A DNA stretch of 64,000 nt from Sphingorhabdus sp. (lineage in GTDB: Bacteria > Pseudomonadota > Alphaproteobacteria > Sphingomonadales > Sphingomonadaceae). The stretch covers positions 124,001 to 188,000 of the forward strand of contig JANQNO010000005.1 in assembly GCA_028279555.1 (NCBI GenBank), given 5' to 3'. Positions 44,508 to 53,350 of the stretch are shown here, piece after piece (the first letter of the stretch is position 1; each line of letters begins with the position of its first letter). The position numbers were made by a program, and so were the translations under genes. The notes below the pieces were generated by a model, which had not been told where the DNA came from, searched no databases, and saw only the letters and a program-made list of their open reading frames with translations.

Positions 44508-44924
44508 CTACTGATCGAGGCCGGTAGCTGCATCGCTGCTGGACTCGGCTGCTGCTTCGGCGGCCTGATCTGCCGCATCCGACGCTTCGGCTGCCGGCTC
44601 GTCGGCACCTTCACGTATTTCCTCGGCTGTGTCTTGGTTTGCAAAGTCACCAACCAGCGGCGTCGTGTCGACAATTGGTTCTCCGAATTCGCTCAGGTCA
44701 AACTCGGCGGCCGGCGCTTCGCCGGCGTTCTCCTCGACACTTGGCTGGGAATTGGCAGGTTCGTCCGTATTCGCAGATTCCTTCTCCTCAGGCTCTGCTT
44801 GCATTGCTGCCCGGTTGCTCTTGGCTTGCTCGGACAGGTCCGAAGCACCAAAAGTCATCAGGGTGGCAATGATCGCAAACCCCAATACCATCATGACGAT
44901 AACCGGTTTCGTAATCTTGTCCAT
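44508..44924 (-). CDS. Membrane-anchored FGEP-motif protein, copy 2
   Basis: 138 residues: MDKITKPVIVMMVLGFAIIATLM (anchor, about 7-24), an acidic disordered chain, EFDLSEFGEPIVDTTPLVGDFANQ (about 83-105) and an Ala/Glu/Ser-rich tail. ATG 44924 is chosen because it aligns the start with its paralog; an upstream in-frame start at 45029 adds unrelated residues. Upstream by 105 bases lies a perfect hairpin. Function unknown. Confidence 0.65.
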   Translation of the reverse strand: MDKITKPVIVMMVLGFAIIATLMTFGASDLSEQAKSNRAAMQAEPEEKESANTDEPANSQPSVEENAGEAPAAEFDLSEFGEPIVDTTPLVGDFANQDTAEEIREGADEPAAEASDAADQAAEAAAESSSDAATGLDQ

Positions 44925-45028
44925 GACAACACCATATTCGTAGCAGAATCGGCCATGTTCTAAGGCGAGCATGGTTAAGATATCGCCAACAAAAATGACC
45001 ACCGACATTGCTGCCGGCGGCCAGTTCA

Positions 45029-45051
45029 ATATTTTCCTCCCCGGAAAATAT
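45029..45051 (-). other. Hairpin between the aceA-linked small gene and the FGEP pair
   Basis: ATATTTTCC and GGAAAATAT pair perfectly over a 5-base loop (TCCCC on the plus strand). No T-tract follows on the minus strand. It may slow or end the aceA transcript, or be an operator for the FGEP gene start. Confidence 0.5.
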
Positions 45052-45067
45052 CTCGAATTGATGTGGG

Positions 45068-45226
45068 CTATTTACCCCCGGCGCTGCCAAGCCGATGATA
45101 AAGCTGGGCAAATTTTACGCTTTCCGGCTTGTCTTTGATAACCTCCAGATAATGCAATACGGCTTCGCGCAGCAATGTCAGGTCTTCGGTTGAAAGGACG
45201 GCTCTCGCCCGTGATGGTTCCGGCAT
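45068..45226 (-). CDS. 52-residue small protein downstream of aceA
   Basis: A short frame with an excellent ribosome-binding site (GGAGGAG, 6-8 bases before ATG) starts 14 bases after the aceA stop. It encodes MPEPSRARAV, then LSTEDLTLLREAVLHYLEVI and KDKPESVKFAQLYHRLGSAG, predicted as two amphipathic helices. Position and spacing make it part of the aceA transcript. No known family recognised; it could be a small partner or modulator of the glyoxylate pathway. Confidence 0.7.
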   Translation of the reverse strand: MPEPSRARAVLSTEDLTLLREAVLHYLEVIKDKPESVKFAQLYHRLGSAGGK

Positions 45227-45240
45227 AATAACTCCTCCAC

Positions 45241-46833
45241 TTATCCGAACTGGTTCATAGTATTATGCTTTCCTCCCGCCTTCAATGCTGCTTCGCCGGA
45301 GAAATATTCCTTGTGGTCATCGCCAATGTCGCTGCCCGACATATTCTGGTGCTTCACACAGGCAATGCCCTGGCGGATTTCCTCGCGCTGGACGTTGAGG
45401 ACATATCCGAGCATGCCGGCATCGCCGAAATACTCCTTGGCGAGGTTATCGGTCGACAAGGCCGCGGTGTGGTATGTGGGCAGGGTGATCAGATGGTGGA
45501 ATATACCGGCCCGCTTTGAGGCGTCGGCCTGGAATGTCCTGATCCGCTTGTCGGCCTGCTCTGCAAGCTCGGTATCATCATATTTTTCATTCATCAGGTC
45601 GCCGCGCTCATATTCGGAGACATCGAGGCCGCCTTCGACCATTGCGTCATAAACCTGCTGGCGGAAATTCAGCGTCCAGTTGAAGCTTGGCGAGTTGTTG
45701 TAGACCAGCTTGGCCGTCGGGTGCACTTCACGGATGCGATCGACCATGCTGGCAATCTGCTCGACATGCGGCTTCTCGGTCTCGATCCACAATAGATCGG
45801 CACCATTGTCCAGGCTGGCTATGCAATCCATCACACAGCGGTCTGCGCCGGTGCCTTCGCGGAACTGGAAAAGTCCGGATGCCAAGCGCTTCGGGCGCAT
45901 CATCTTGCCATTGCGGTTGATGATGACATCGCCATTTTTTGCGGTATCGGGGTCGATCTCCTCGCAATCGAGGAAGCTGTTATACTGATCCCCCAGATCG
46001 CCAGGCTCATTGCTCACGGCGATCTGCTTGGTCAGACCGGCGCCCAGCGAGTCTGTCCGCGTTACGATGATGCCGTCTTCGACGCCAAGCTCCAGAAAAG
46101 CGTAGCGGCAAGCCCTGACCTTGGCGAGAAAATCTTCATGCGGCACGGTAACCTTGCCGTCCTGGTGGCCGCATTGCTTTTCGTCGGACACCTGGTTTTC
46201 GATCTGGAGCGCGCAGGCACCGGCCTCGATCATTTTCTTCGCCAGCAGATAGGTCGCCTCGGCATTGCCGAAACCGGCATCGATGTCAGCGATGATCGGT
46301 ACGACATGGGTCTGGAAATTCTCGATTTTGCCCAGTGCTTCCTTTTCTTTCCCCTCGTCCCCCGCATCCCGGGCACCGTCCAGATCACGGAAAAGCAGGT
46401 TAAGCTCGCGGCTGTCTGCCTGGCGCAGGAATGTGTAGAGTTCCTCGATAAGCGCAGGGACGCTGGTTTTTTCATGCATCGACTGATCAGGCAGCGGGCC
46501 GAACTCGCTGCGTAAGGCGGCGACCATCCATCCGGAAAGATAGAGATATTTACGCTTGGTATTGCCGAAATGCTTCTTGATCGAGATCATCTTCTGCTGG
46601 CCAATAAATCCGTGCCAGCAACCCAGCGACTGCGTATATGCGGCGGGATCGGCATCATAGGCGGCCATATCTTCGCGCATGATTTTCGCGGTGTAGCGGG
46701 CAATATCGAGCCCGGTCCTGAACTGGTTCTGGAGCTGCATGCGTGCTGCTGCTTCTTCATCGATGCCGTTCCAGCCGCTTCCATTGGCCGCCTTCAATTT
46801 GGATATGGCTTCGATCTGCTGGTTATATGTCAT
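45241..46833 (-). CDS. aceA: Isocitrate lyase
   Basis: 530 residues, the longer class of isocitrate lyase. Splits isocitrate to glyoxylate and succinate for growth on C2 compounds and fatty acids. Active-site region reads KQCGHQDGKVTVPHEDF, with the catalytic Cys-His kept but KQCGH rather than KKCGH. Further signatures: PIIADIDAGFGNAEATYLLAKKMIEAG, QIENQVSD, and VYNNSPSFNWTLNF. ATG 46833 is chosen to begin MTYNQQIEAI; the upstream extension is not conserved-looking. Divergent from its likely regulator. Confidence 0.95.
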   Translation of the reverse strand: MTYNQQIEAISKLKAANGSGWNGIDEEAAARMQLQNQFRTGLDIARYTAKIMREDMAAYDADPAAYTQSLGCWHGFIGQQKMISIKKHFGNTKRKYLYLSGWMVAALRSEFGPLPDQSMHEKTSVPALIEELYTFLRQADSRELNLLFRDLDGARDAGDEGKEKEALGKIENFQTHVVPIIADIDAGFGNAEATYLLAKKMIEAGACALQIENQVSDEKQCGHQDGKVTVPHEDFLAKVRACRYAFLELGVEDGIIVTRTDSLGAGLTKQIAVSNEPGDLGDQYNSFLDCEEIDPDTAKNGDVIINRNGKMMRPKRLASGLFQFREGTGADRCVMDCIASLDNGADLLWIETEKPHVEQIASMVDRIREVHPTAKLVYNNSPSFNWTLNFRQQVYDAMVEGGLDVSEYERGDLMNEKYDDTELAEQADKRIRTFQADASKRAGIFHHLITLPTYHTAALSTDNLAKEYFGDAGMLGYVLNVQREEIRQGIACVKHQNMSGSDIGDDHKEYFSGEAALKAGGKHNTMNQFG

Positions 46834-46919
46834 GAGGGGACCTTTCTGTCCGCAGGGAGGAATCGCTTTAGCTGTTGTGTGGAATATGACAGGCTGACGC
46901 GGCAAATCGAAGAAAATTT

Positions 46920-46978
46920 TGTAAATATTCTGGTCATGAGGTCGCTTTTGATACGGTTAATGTTGTAAATCTGTAAAT
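46920..46978. promoter_or_regulatory. TGTAAAT direct repeats between aceA and its regulator
   Basis: TGTAAAT occurs at 46920-46926, 46964-46970 and 46972-46978, the last two in direct tandem spaced by one base. They lie in the 164-base gap between divergent aceA and the XRE-type regulator and are good operator candidates for it. RamB sites in actinobacteria are similarly TTTGCAAA-like. Confidence 0.5.
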
Positions 46979-46997
46979 AATATGACAAAACTGATAT

Positions 46998-48386
46998 ATG
47001 AGCGATGACAAACTCTTTGCCGGTCACGCAGTGCGGCGGATACGGCGCTCCAGCGAACAGACTCAGGCTGCGATGGCGGAAACTTTGGGAATCTCTGCAT
47101 CCTACCTCAACCTGATCGAGCGTAATCAGCGGCCCGTGACAGGCAAGATCATCCTGGCGCTCGCGCAAAAATACGATTTTGATCCGCGTAGCTTGACCGG
47201 GGCGGCTCCCGGCGGGGGCGTCGAGGCATTGAGGCGGCGGCTTAATGACCCGCGCCTTGCCGGCATTGATGTCGACAAGGCCCAGATCGAGGAGTGGATC
47301 GCGCTCGCTCCCGGCACAGCCGAGGCCTTTGCGCGCATCTTCGATTCCGGATCCGGCGCAAGCGATGGTTCAATGGCGGTCAATCACCAAGCCGCCGTTC
47401 GGCGCGAGATCGAGCGCTGGCGCAACCATTTTGCCGATCTCGACGCGCAGGCCGAAGCTCTGGCCGATGAACTGCGTATGAAATCCGGTGATCTCTACGG
47501 GGCGATTACCGAATATCTGCGGGTCAATCATCAGCTTTCGATCCGCATTCTGCCCGCCGAGGTTATGCCCGACCTGCTCCGCCGGCTAGACCTGCATGCC
47601 CGGCAGCTGCAGATATCCGAAATGCTTGATCCGGCCAGCCGGACCTTTGCCGCCGCCTATCAGCTCGGCCAGCTCACAGCCCGTGATGAAATCGAGTCGC
47701 TGGTCAAAGCGGCGGATTTTGCAGAAGCCACGGCGCAGCATGTCTATCGCCGTCATCTTACCAGCTATTTCGCTGCTGCCCTGATGATGCCTTATGCCCG
47801 TTTCCTGCGTGCCTGCGAGAATAGCGGCTATGACATCATGCTGCTGCAGAGGCGCTTCGGTGCGGGTTTCGAGCAGGTCGCGCATCGGCTCACGACGTTG
47901 CAGCGCGTTGGCGCAAGGGGGCTTCCCTTCTTCATGATCCGCATCGATTGTGCCGGGCAAAGCAGCAAGCGATATGCGGGCGCAAGCCAATCCCCCTTGG
48001 TCGAAGGCGATGGGCGCTGTCCACTTTGGAAATTACATCACGCTTTTGCCAACAGCGGAAAATTCATGACGCAGCTGGTCGAGCTGGAGAGCGGTGCGCG
48101 CTGGTTTACGCTGGCCCGGACAGTCGAGCCGGTTGCCGCGCGGATGGGCGCAACATCAGCCGAGTTTGCGATCGGGCTTGGTATCGAAGCGGCGCTTGCG
48201 GGGCAGCTCGCGGCAGCGCGTGGTCTGGACCTGGAAAATGGGCCGACCGACCGGATTGGACTGGGCTGCAGGCAGTGCAGCCGCCGCGACTGCACGCAGC
48301 GCAGTGCGCCACCCGCTGGGCGGACATTGCTGATGAATGAGGGCGAACGTGGATTGTCGCCTTTCCGCTTTGCCGCGCCGGACTAG
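46998..48386 (+). CDS. XRE-family short-chain fatty-acyl transcriptional regulator
   Basis: 462 residues. N-terminal XRE helix-turn-helix (RRSSEQTQAAMAETLGISASYLNLIERNQRPV, about 15-50), a central IrrE/DUF955-like part (about 150-330) and a C-terminal DUF2083 domain with GLGCRQCSRRDC, a Cys cluster that may bind metal. The family includes RamB, the acetate/glyoxylate-cycle regulator. Divergence from aceA supports control of isocitrate lyase. Its stop overlaps the manC stop on the other strand. Confidence 0.88.
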   Translation: MSDDKLFAGHAVRRIRRSSEQTQAAMAETLGISASYLNLIERNQRPVTGKIILALAQKYDFDPRSLTGAAPGGGVEALRRRLNDPRLAGIDVDKAQIEEWIALAPGTAEAFARIFDSGSGASDGSMAVNHQAAVRREIERWRNHFADLDAQAEALADELRMKSGDLYGAITEYLRVNHQLSIRILPAEVMPDLLRRLDLHARQLQISEMLDPASRTFAAAYQLGQLTARDEIESLVKAADFAEATAQHVYRRHLTSYFAAALMMPYARFLRACENSGYDIMLLQRRFGAGFEQVAHRLTTLQRVGARGLPFFMIRIDCAGQSSKRYAGASQSPLVEGDGRCPLWKLHHAFANSGKFMTQLVELESGARWFTLARTVEPVAARMGATSAEFAIGLGIEAALAGQLAAARGLDLENGPTDRIGLGCRQCSRRDCTQRSAPPAGRTLLMNEGERGLSPFRFAAPD

Positions 48387-49414
48387 CCCTTCTTCTCTTG
48401 CGCCTCGGCGATTTGCTTGACCAACTGGCTCTGGCCGCGCGGCACGATCATGATGTCATCGTCGGATGCAATGACGATCATGTTTTCCAGCCCCGCCAGG
48501 TGGATCCTTTTTCCATCGGACCTGACAAAATTTCCGTTGCTTTCGATCGCGGTCGCGCTTTCGTCGGCACCTGCAATTTCTGCCAGTGCATCCCAGCTTC
48601 CGACATCGGACCAGCCCATCGAGACCGGAACGACGGCCACGCGATCGGATTTTTCCATCACCGCATAGTCGACACTGTCGGCGGGACAGGCTTCGAAGCT
48701 GTTTTTGTCGGGCAGGACCGCATTTCCGTCTCGTTCGGCCTGATCCATGGCCTTATGCGCTGCGGCCAGCATGTCGGGCGCATGGACGGACAAGGCACCC
48801 AGATAGTGGTCGGCACGAAACAGGAATATGCCGCCATTCCAGGCATATCCGCCTTCTGCCAGCATCGCCTCGGCTTCCGCAGATTCTGGCTTTTCCAGAA
48901 AGCGCTCGACCCTGTGCACGCTTGGCGACAACTCCCCGCCGAGCTTGATGTAGCCATAGCCTGTTTCAGGGGCCGTCGCCTCGATACCAAATGTCACCAG
49001 CCAGCCTTCGTCCAGATGCGGCAATGCGGATTCAATAGCGCGGTGGAAGGCTGAAATATCGGCAATCACATGATCGCTGGGCATAACCAATATGGGCGAC
49101 GATTTGTCTTCGCAGGCCAGCGCTGCAAGCGCAATGGCAGGTGCCGTATTGCGCCCGCAAGGTTCAAGCAGCAGCGTGGCATTATCCGCCCCGGCTTCGG
49201 CGAGCTGCTTTTCGATAATTTCGCGGTGCCGGGCATTGGCAATGATGATTGGATTACCGAATTGATCGCCTGGCTTTGTCCGGTCCAGCGTCATCTGAAA
49301 CATCGTCTTGTCGCTGGTGAGCGCAAGAAACTGTTTCGGCCGCTCTGGCGTGGACATCGGCCACAGGCGCGTGCCGCTGCCGCCGGACAGAATTATGGGT
49401 GTGATCTTGGTCAT
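48383..49414 (-). CDS. manC: Mannose-1-phosphate guanylyltransferase
   Basis: 343 residues, GDP-mannose synthesis for exopolysaccharide or glycan. N-terminal nucleotidyltransferase motif ILSGGSGTRLWPMSTPERPKQF (8-29), VMPSDHVI, FLEKPE and GWSDVGSWDAL. The C-terminal isomerase domain of bifunctional ManC/PMI is absent, as expected for this length. It is tail-to-tail with the regulator, with overlapping stops, and precedes the exopolysaccharide block in function. Confidence 0.93.
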   Translation of the reverse strand: MTKITPIILSGGSGTRLWPMSTPERPKQFLALTSDKTMFQMTLDRTKPGDQFGNPIIIANARHREIIEKQLAEAGADNATLLLEPCGRNTAPAIALAALACEDKSSPILVMPSDHVIADISAFHRAIESALPHLDEGWLVTFGIEATAPETGYGYIKLGGELSPSVHRVERFLEKPESAEAEAMLAEGGYAWNGGIFLFRADHYLGALSVHAPDMLAAAHKAMDQAERDGNAVLPDKNSFEACPADSVDYAVMEKSDRVAVVPVSMGWSDVGSWDALAEIAGADESATAIESNGNFVRSDGKRIHLAGLENMIVIASDDDIMIVPRGQSQLVKQIAEAQEKKG

Positions 49415-49434
49415 CAGCGCGGCCTTATAATCTT

Positions 49435-49737
49435 GGGTCAGGACCCATTAATCGCATGAGCCCCTTCGGCTGGCTGGCAATGCCAGCCGCTCAGGATAAA
49501 CTCTGTGGCCTCGATGCGAGATGAAATGGCAGGAAAAGCGCCGATGGCGGGGCCAATCCCCGTCAAGGCGCTTTGACGCAGCAGTTCGCCCGCATCGGGC
49601 CATCCAAAGGACTTGACCAATTTGGCCCATGCCTTCGTCCTTCGCTCGTCCAATAGCACCACTATTCTCCTCGCTCTTTCCTTGTCATGGACCAAATTGA
49701 TTCAAGCAACGACCATGTGCTTAATGGGTCCTGACCC
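49435..49737. mobile_element. MITE-like element with terminal inverted repeats
   Basis: GGGTCAGGACCCATTAA at 49435-49451 is repeated inverted and perfect at 49721-49737; allowing two mismatches the match runs to CATG (24 bases each). The ends enclose 303 bases with one weak frame (85 codons, minus, 49438-49695) that I do not trust as a gene. No target-site duplication is plain. It fills most of the gap between manC and the exopolysaccharide genes; the rest (49738-49865) shows nothing definite. A dispersed non-autonomous element is the best reading. Confidence 0.7.
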
Positions 49738-49865
49738 TTATCACAAACAAAGCTTTACTGCCGGTCTTACAGGCGACTGTAAAATTAATCGACAGTTTAC
49801 CATTGCGGCGTAAAGCAGGCCTGACATTATAGTGGTTTTTTGACAGGAAACGGGCGTTATCCCCA

Positions 49866-51254
49866 GTGATCAGGCTGTTTAAGCATTATGTTCCGCATGC
49901 GGTGCTATTTCTCGCACTGGTGGATTTTTGCCTGTTGCTGGCCGCGGCCGAGGCAGCTTGGGTCATTCGCGCGCAGCAGATCGGAATGGAGGTCGACTAT
50001 ATCGGCAATCGTGCCGGCCCGCTGCTGGCCTTTGCCGCATCGGTTCTGACTGCCGCCATGGCGGTCGGCGTATATGGCTCCGACGCGCTGCAATCGCTTC
50101 GTTTTGCCATTGCGCGGCTGCTGGTTGCGGTTTCGCTTGGCGTGATTTTTCAGTCGGTCATGGCCTTTGCGCTACCCGGTATGACGCTGTGGCGCTCGAA
50201 TTCTCTCTATGCGATGGGCCTGGCCTTCGTGTTTCTGGCCTTCAGCAGGGCTATACTGGGAAGCCTGATCGGGGGTGAGGCGTTCAAGCGCCGCCTGCTG
50301 ATCCTGGGCGGCGGCAAACGGGCACAGCGCATCAAGGAGCTCGAAAGCGAGCCCGGTGCCGGCTTCGTTGTTGTTGGGTATGTCGCCATGAACGAGAATA
50401 AGCGCGTGATCCCCGAGGCGATCAATCGCGATGCGATTTTCAATCTCGCCGACTATGTGGTGAAGCTTGGCGCGAGCGAGGTTGTGCTGGCGCTGGAAGA
50501 AAGGCGCAATGCGATTCCACTGGATGATCTGCTCAGGATCAAAACCACCGGCGTGCATGTCAACGATATGTCCAGCTTTATCGAACGGGAAACCGGCCGC
50601 GTTGATCTCGACAGCGTCAATCCGAGCTGGCTTATTTTCTCTGACGGTTTTTCATCGGGGCGCCGCATTTCGAGTATGGCCAAGCGTCTGTTCGACATGG
50701 TTGCCAGCAGCCTATTGCTCCTGCTGTCATCGCCAATCATTATTCTCTTTGCCATCCTGATCAAGCTGGAAAGCAAGGGACCGGCGATTTACCGGCAGGA
50801 ACGGGTCGGCCTGTTCGGGCAAACCTATTTTGTGAACAAGCTGCGTTCAATGCGCAGCGATGCAGAAGACGATGGCAAGGCGGTGTGGGCAAGCGAAGAC
50901 GATCCCCGCATCACCCGGATCGGCAAGTTTATCCGCAAGGTCCGGATCGACGAATTGCCGCAAACCTGGAATGTCCTGAAAGGCGAAATGAGCTTTGTCG
51001 GGCCGCGTCCGGAACGCCCGGAATTTGTCGCCGATCTGGAAGACAAGCTCTCCTATTACGCGGAACGCCATATGGTCAAACCTGGAATTACGGGTTGGGC
51101 GCAGGTGAACTACCCTTATGGCGCAAGCCTGGAAGATGCGCGGCACAAGCTTGAATATGATCTCTATTACGCCAAGAATTACACGCCGTTTCTGGATCTG
51201 CTGATTTTGCTGCAAACGGTGCGTGTGATCCTGTGGCCGGACGGAGCGCGCTGA
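49866..51254 (+). CDS. Exopolysaccharide sugar transferase of the PEP-CTERM system (EpsB-type)
   Basis: 462 residues. Four N-terminal membrane segments (about 14-33, 50-67, 82-100, 112-130), a nucleotide-binding-like middle ([12 protein letters not shown]), another membrane helix (about 278-300), then the bacterial sugar-transferase domain: [58 protein letters not shown]. This is the initiating phosphoglycosyl transferase. Its N-terminal and linkage pattern fits the TIGR03013 group tied to exosortase systems. GTG start 49866 with a distant AGGAAA; start not firm. Confidence 0.88.
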   Translation: MIRLFKHYVPHAVLFLALVDFCLLLAAAEAAWVIRAQQIGMEVDYIGNRAGPLLAFAASVLTAAMAVGVYGSDALQSLRFAIARLLVAVSLGVIFQSVMAFALPGMTLWRSNSLYAMGLAFVFLAFSRAILGSLIGGEAFKRRLLILGGGKRAQRIKELESEPGAGFVVVGYVAMNENKRVIPEAINRDAIFNLADYVVKLGASEVVLALEERRNAIPLDDLLRIKTTGVHVNDMSSFIERETGRVDLDSVNPSWLIFSDGFSSGRRISSMAKRLFDMVASSLLLLLSSPIIILFAILIKLESKGPAIYRQERVGLFGQTYFVNKLRSMRSDAEDDGKAVWASEDDPRITRIGKFIRKVRIDELPQTWNVLKGEMSFVGPRPERPEFVADLEDKLSYYAERHMVKPGITGWAQVNYPYGASLEDARHKLEYDLYYAKNYTPFLDLLILLQTVRVILWPDGAR

Positions 51255-51255
51255 C

Positions 51256-53349
51256 ATGGAGATGATCCTCGCGCAAATGAGCTTCTGGGGCTATGCAGCC
51301 GTCGGTATCTTGTACACCGCGCTGGCTGGCTGGGTCTGGCATCAATATGGTAGCAGGAACCAGCAGCAGATCCTGTTGATCGCCGCGCTTGCGGTAACCG
51401 CGATCTGGGGCGTCATAGCGACAACGGAAGGGCCGGGATCGGCCTTTGCCGTGGTTGCGGAAAGCATCAGAAACCTGATGTGGATCGGCTTCATGTTCTT
51501 CCTTCTGCGCAGCGGCGAAGCGAAGGACCAGCCGAAAACGATCAATCTCATTTATCTCATACTTGCGCTGGTTTTGTTCATCCAGCCCTTTGTCAATGTC
51601 CTCGGGCTTACGATGACGGAATATCCCGCTGCAGCGAAAATCTTGCAGCAGAGCGCCCTGACGATGAATATGATCTTTGCGATCGGCGCGCTGGTGCTCG
51701 TTCACAATCTTTACACATTCTCTGCACCCGAAGCGCGCTGGGGCATTTCGCTTCCCATGGCGGCACTCGCCGCCATGTGGACATTCGACCTCAATCTCTA
51801 CACGATCAGCTATCTGACCAACGAAGTCCCGCAAGAACTTGTCGCTACGCGCGGTATCGGCATGAGCCTGCTCGCACCGGTCTTCGTCATGGCTTCGCGG
51901 CGGAACAGCAGCTGGCGTTTGCGCCTGTCGCGCTCGGTTGCATTCCAATCGGTTTCGTTGCTTGCGATCGGTGCTTATCTCGGGATCATGGTCCTGCTTG
52001 CCGTTGGGTTACAGCTGGTTGGCGGAACCTATGTGCGGCTCGCGCAAATTTCGGTTATCTTCGGCATGTCGGTCGGCGCTCTCCTGATTATGCCGTCGGG
52101 CCGCTTCAAGGCCTGGATCAATGTCGTCATTGCCAAACACTTCTTCCAACATCGCTACGACTATCGCGCGGAATGGATGCGCTTTGCCGATACCATCGGG
52201 TTTCCGAGCGCAGAGGCCGCTCCTTTTCATGAGCGCGTCGTCAAATCGCTGGCTGACATTTTCGGCTGCTCGGCAGGTCTCTTGCTGGTGCCCGACGAGC
52301 AGGGGCGGCTGACGCTGCAGGCGCGGTGGAACTGGGCAACGGTAGATGTTCCTTCCAACTGCGTAACGTCGCAGACAGCGCCATTCTTCGAATCGACCGG
52401 GCATATTCTTGCCATGGACGATGTTCGTGCAGGTAACGACGAGCGCTGTGATCCGCGCGCCGTTCCACAATGGCTGTATGATGAACCACAAGCCTGGGCG
52501 GTGGTGCCGCTGGTACATTTCGGCAAACTGGCCGGTCTGGCGGTATTGGGACGTCCTCCGCTCCAAAGGGAACTGGATTGGGAAGATCTCGACATGCTTC
52601 GCGTCGTCGGCCGGCAGCTTGCCAGCTACCTCGCCGAAGCCTCAAGCCACCAGGCGCTTGCCGAGGCCCAGCAGTTCGAGCAATTCAACCGCCGGTTTGC
52701 CTTTGTCATGCATGACATCAAGAATCTTGTCAGTCAGCTCAGCATTCTGGCACGGAACGCAGAAAAGCATGCGGACAAGCCGGATTTTCGCGAAGACATG
52801 ATCGAGACGTTGCAGGGCTCGGTCGGCAAAATGAACGAACTGCTTGCGCGCTTGTCGCAGCATAACAAGGCCAGGCACGAGCCGCCAAGGGATATCGATA
52901 TCGGCAAAACGGTAATGAAAGCCGTACATTCTAAGCGGCTGGTCTATCCTGTCGAAGCCGATCTGCCCGAAGATCTGATGGTCACGGCTGACCCGGCGCG
53001 CGTTGAGACCATCATCAACCATTTGCTGCAAAATGCGATCGAGGCGACCGAAGATGGCGCAGCGATCCGCATTACATGCCGCAAGCAGGGCGATGATGCC
53101 GCAATCACGGTAGCCGACAGCGGTTCTGGGATGACCGAAGCATTTATCTCCAATCAGCTTTTCAAACCATTTGAATCGACGAAGGACGGTGGCTTTGGCA
53201 TCGGAGCCTATGAAGCGCGGGCGCTGGCGACCTCGATGAATGGCCAGCTGCGGGTGGAAAGCCGGGTAGGTAAAGGAACGAGATTCACCCTTTCGCTTCC
53301 AATTACCAAGGATGATGCGGGTGACGAACAATTCGAAGAGGCGGCGTGA
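51256..53349 (+). CDS. prsK: PEP-CTERM system histidine kinase PrsK
   Basis: 697 residues. About eight N-terminal membrane helices (1-280), a GAF domain (about 315-470), then a histidine-kinase core: H-box FAFVMHDIKNLVSQLS (about 480), N-box NHLLQNAIEAT, G-boxes DSGSGM and GGFGIGAYEA. Start and spacing (2 bases) couple it to the transferase gene before it; the stop is adjacent to prsR. The layout matches PrsK, found next to PrsR in PEP-CTERM/exosortase clusters. Confidence 0.92.
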   Translation: MEMILAQMSFWGYAAVGILYTALAGWVWHQYGSRNQQQILLIAALAVTAIWGVIATTEGPGSAFAVVAESIRNLMWIGFMFFLLRSGEAKDQPKTINLIYLILALVLFIQPFVNVLGLTMTEYPAAAKILQQSALTMNMIFAIGALVLVHNLYTFSAPEARWGISLPMAALAAMWTFDLNLYTISYLTNEVPQELVATRGIGMSLLAPVFVMASRRNSSWRLRLSRSVAFQSVSLLAIGAYLGIMVLLAVGLQLVGGTYVRLAQISVIFGMSVGALLIMPSGRFKAWINVVIAKHFFQHRYDYRAEWMRFADTIGFPSAEAAPFHERVVKSLADIFGCSAGLLLVPDEQGRLTLQARWNWATVDVPSNCVTSQTAPFFESTGHILAMDDVRAGNDERCDPRAVPQWLYDEPQAWAVVPLVHFGKLAGLAVLGRPPLQRELDWEDLDMLRVVGRQLASYLAEASSHQALAEAQQFEQFNRRFAFVMHDIKNLVSQLSILARNAEKHADKPDFREDMIETLQGSVGKMNELLARLSQHNKARHEPPRDIDIGKTVMKAVHSKRLVYPVEADLPEDLMVTADPARVETIINHLLQNAIEATEDGAAIRITCRKQGDDAAITVADSGSGMTEAFISNQLFKPFESTKDGGFGIGAYEARALATSMNGQLRVESRVGKGTRFTLSLPITKDDAGDEQFEEAA

Positions 53350-53350
53350 C

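Noticed and set aside
49438-49695. 85-codon minus-strand frame inside the inverted-repeat element
   Set aside because: Its ends fall at the terminal repeats, no family is recognisable, and a chance frame in a GC-rich MITE is more likely.
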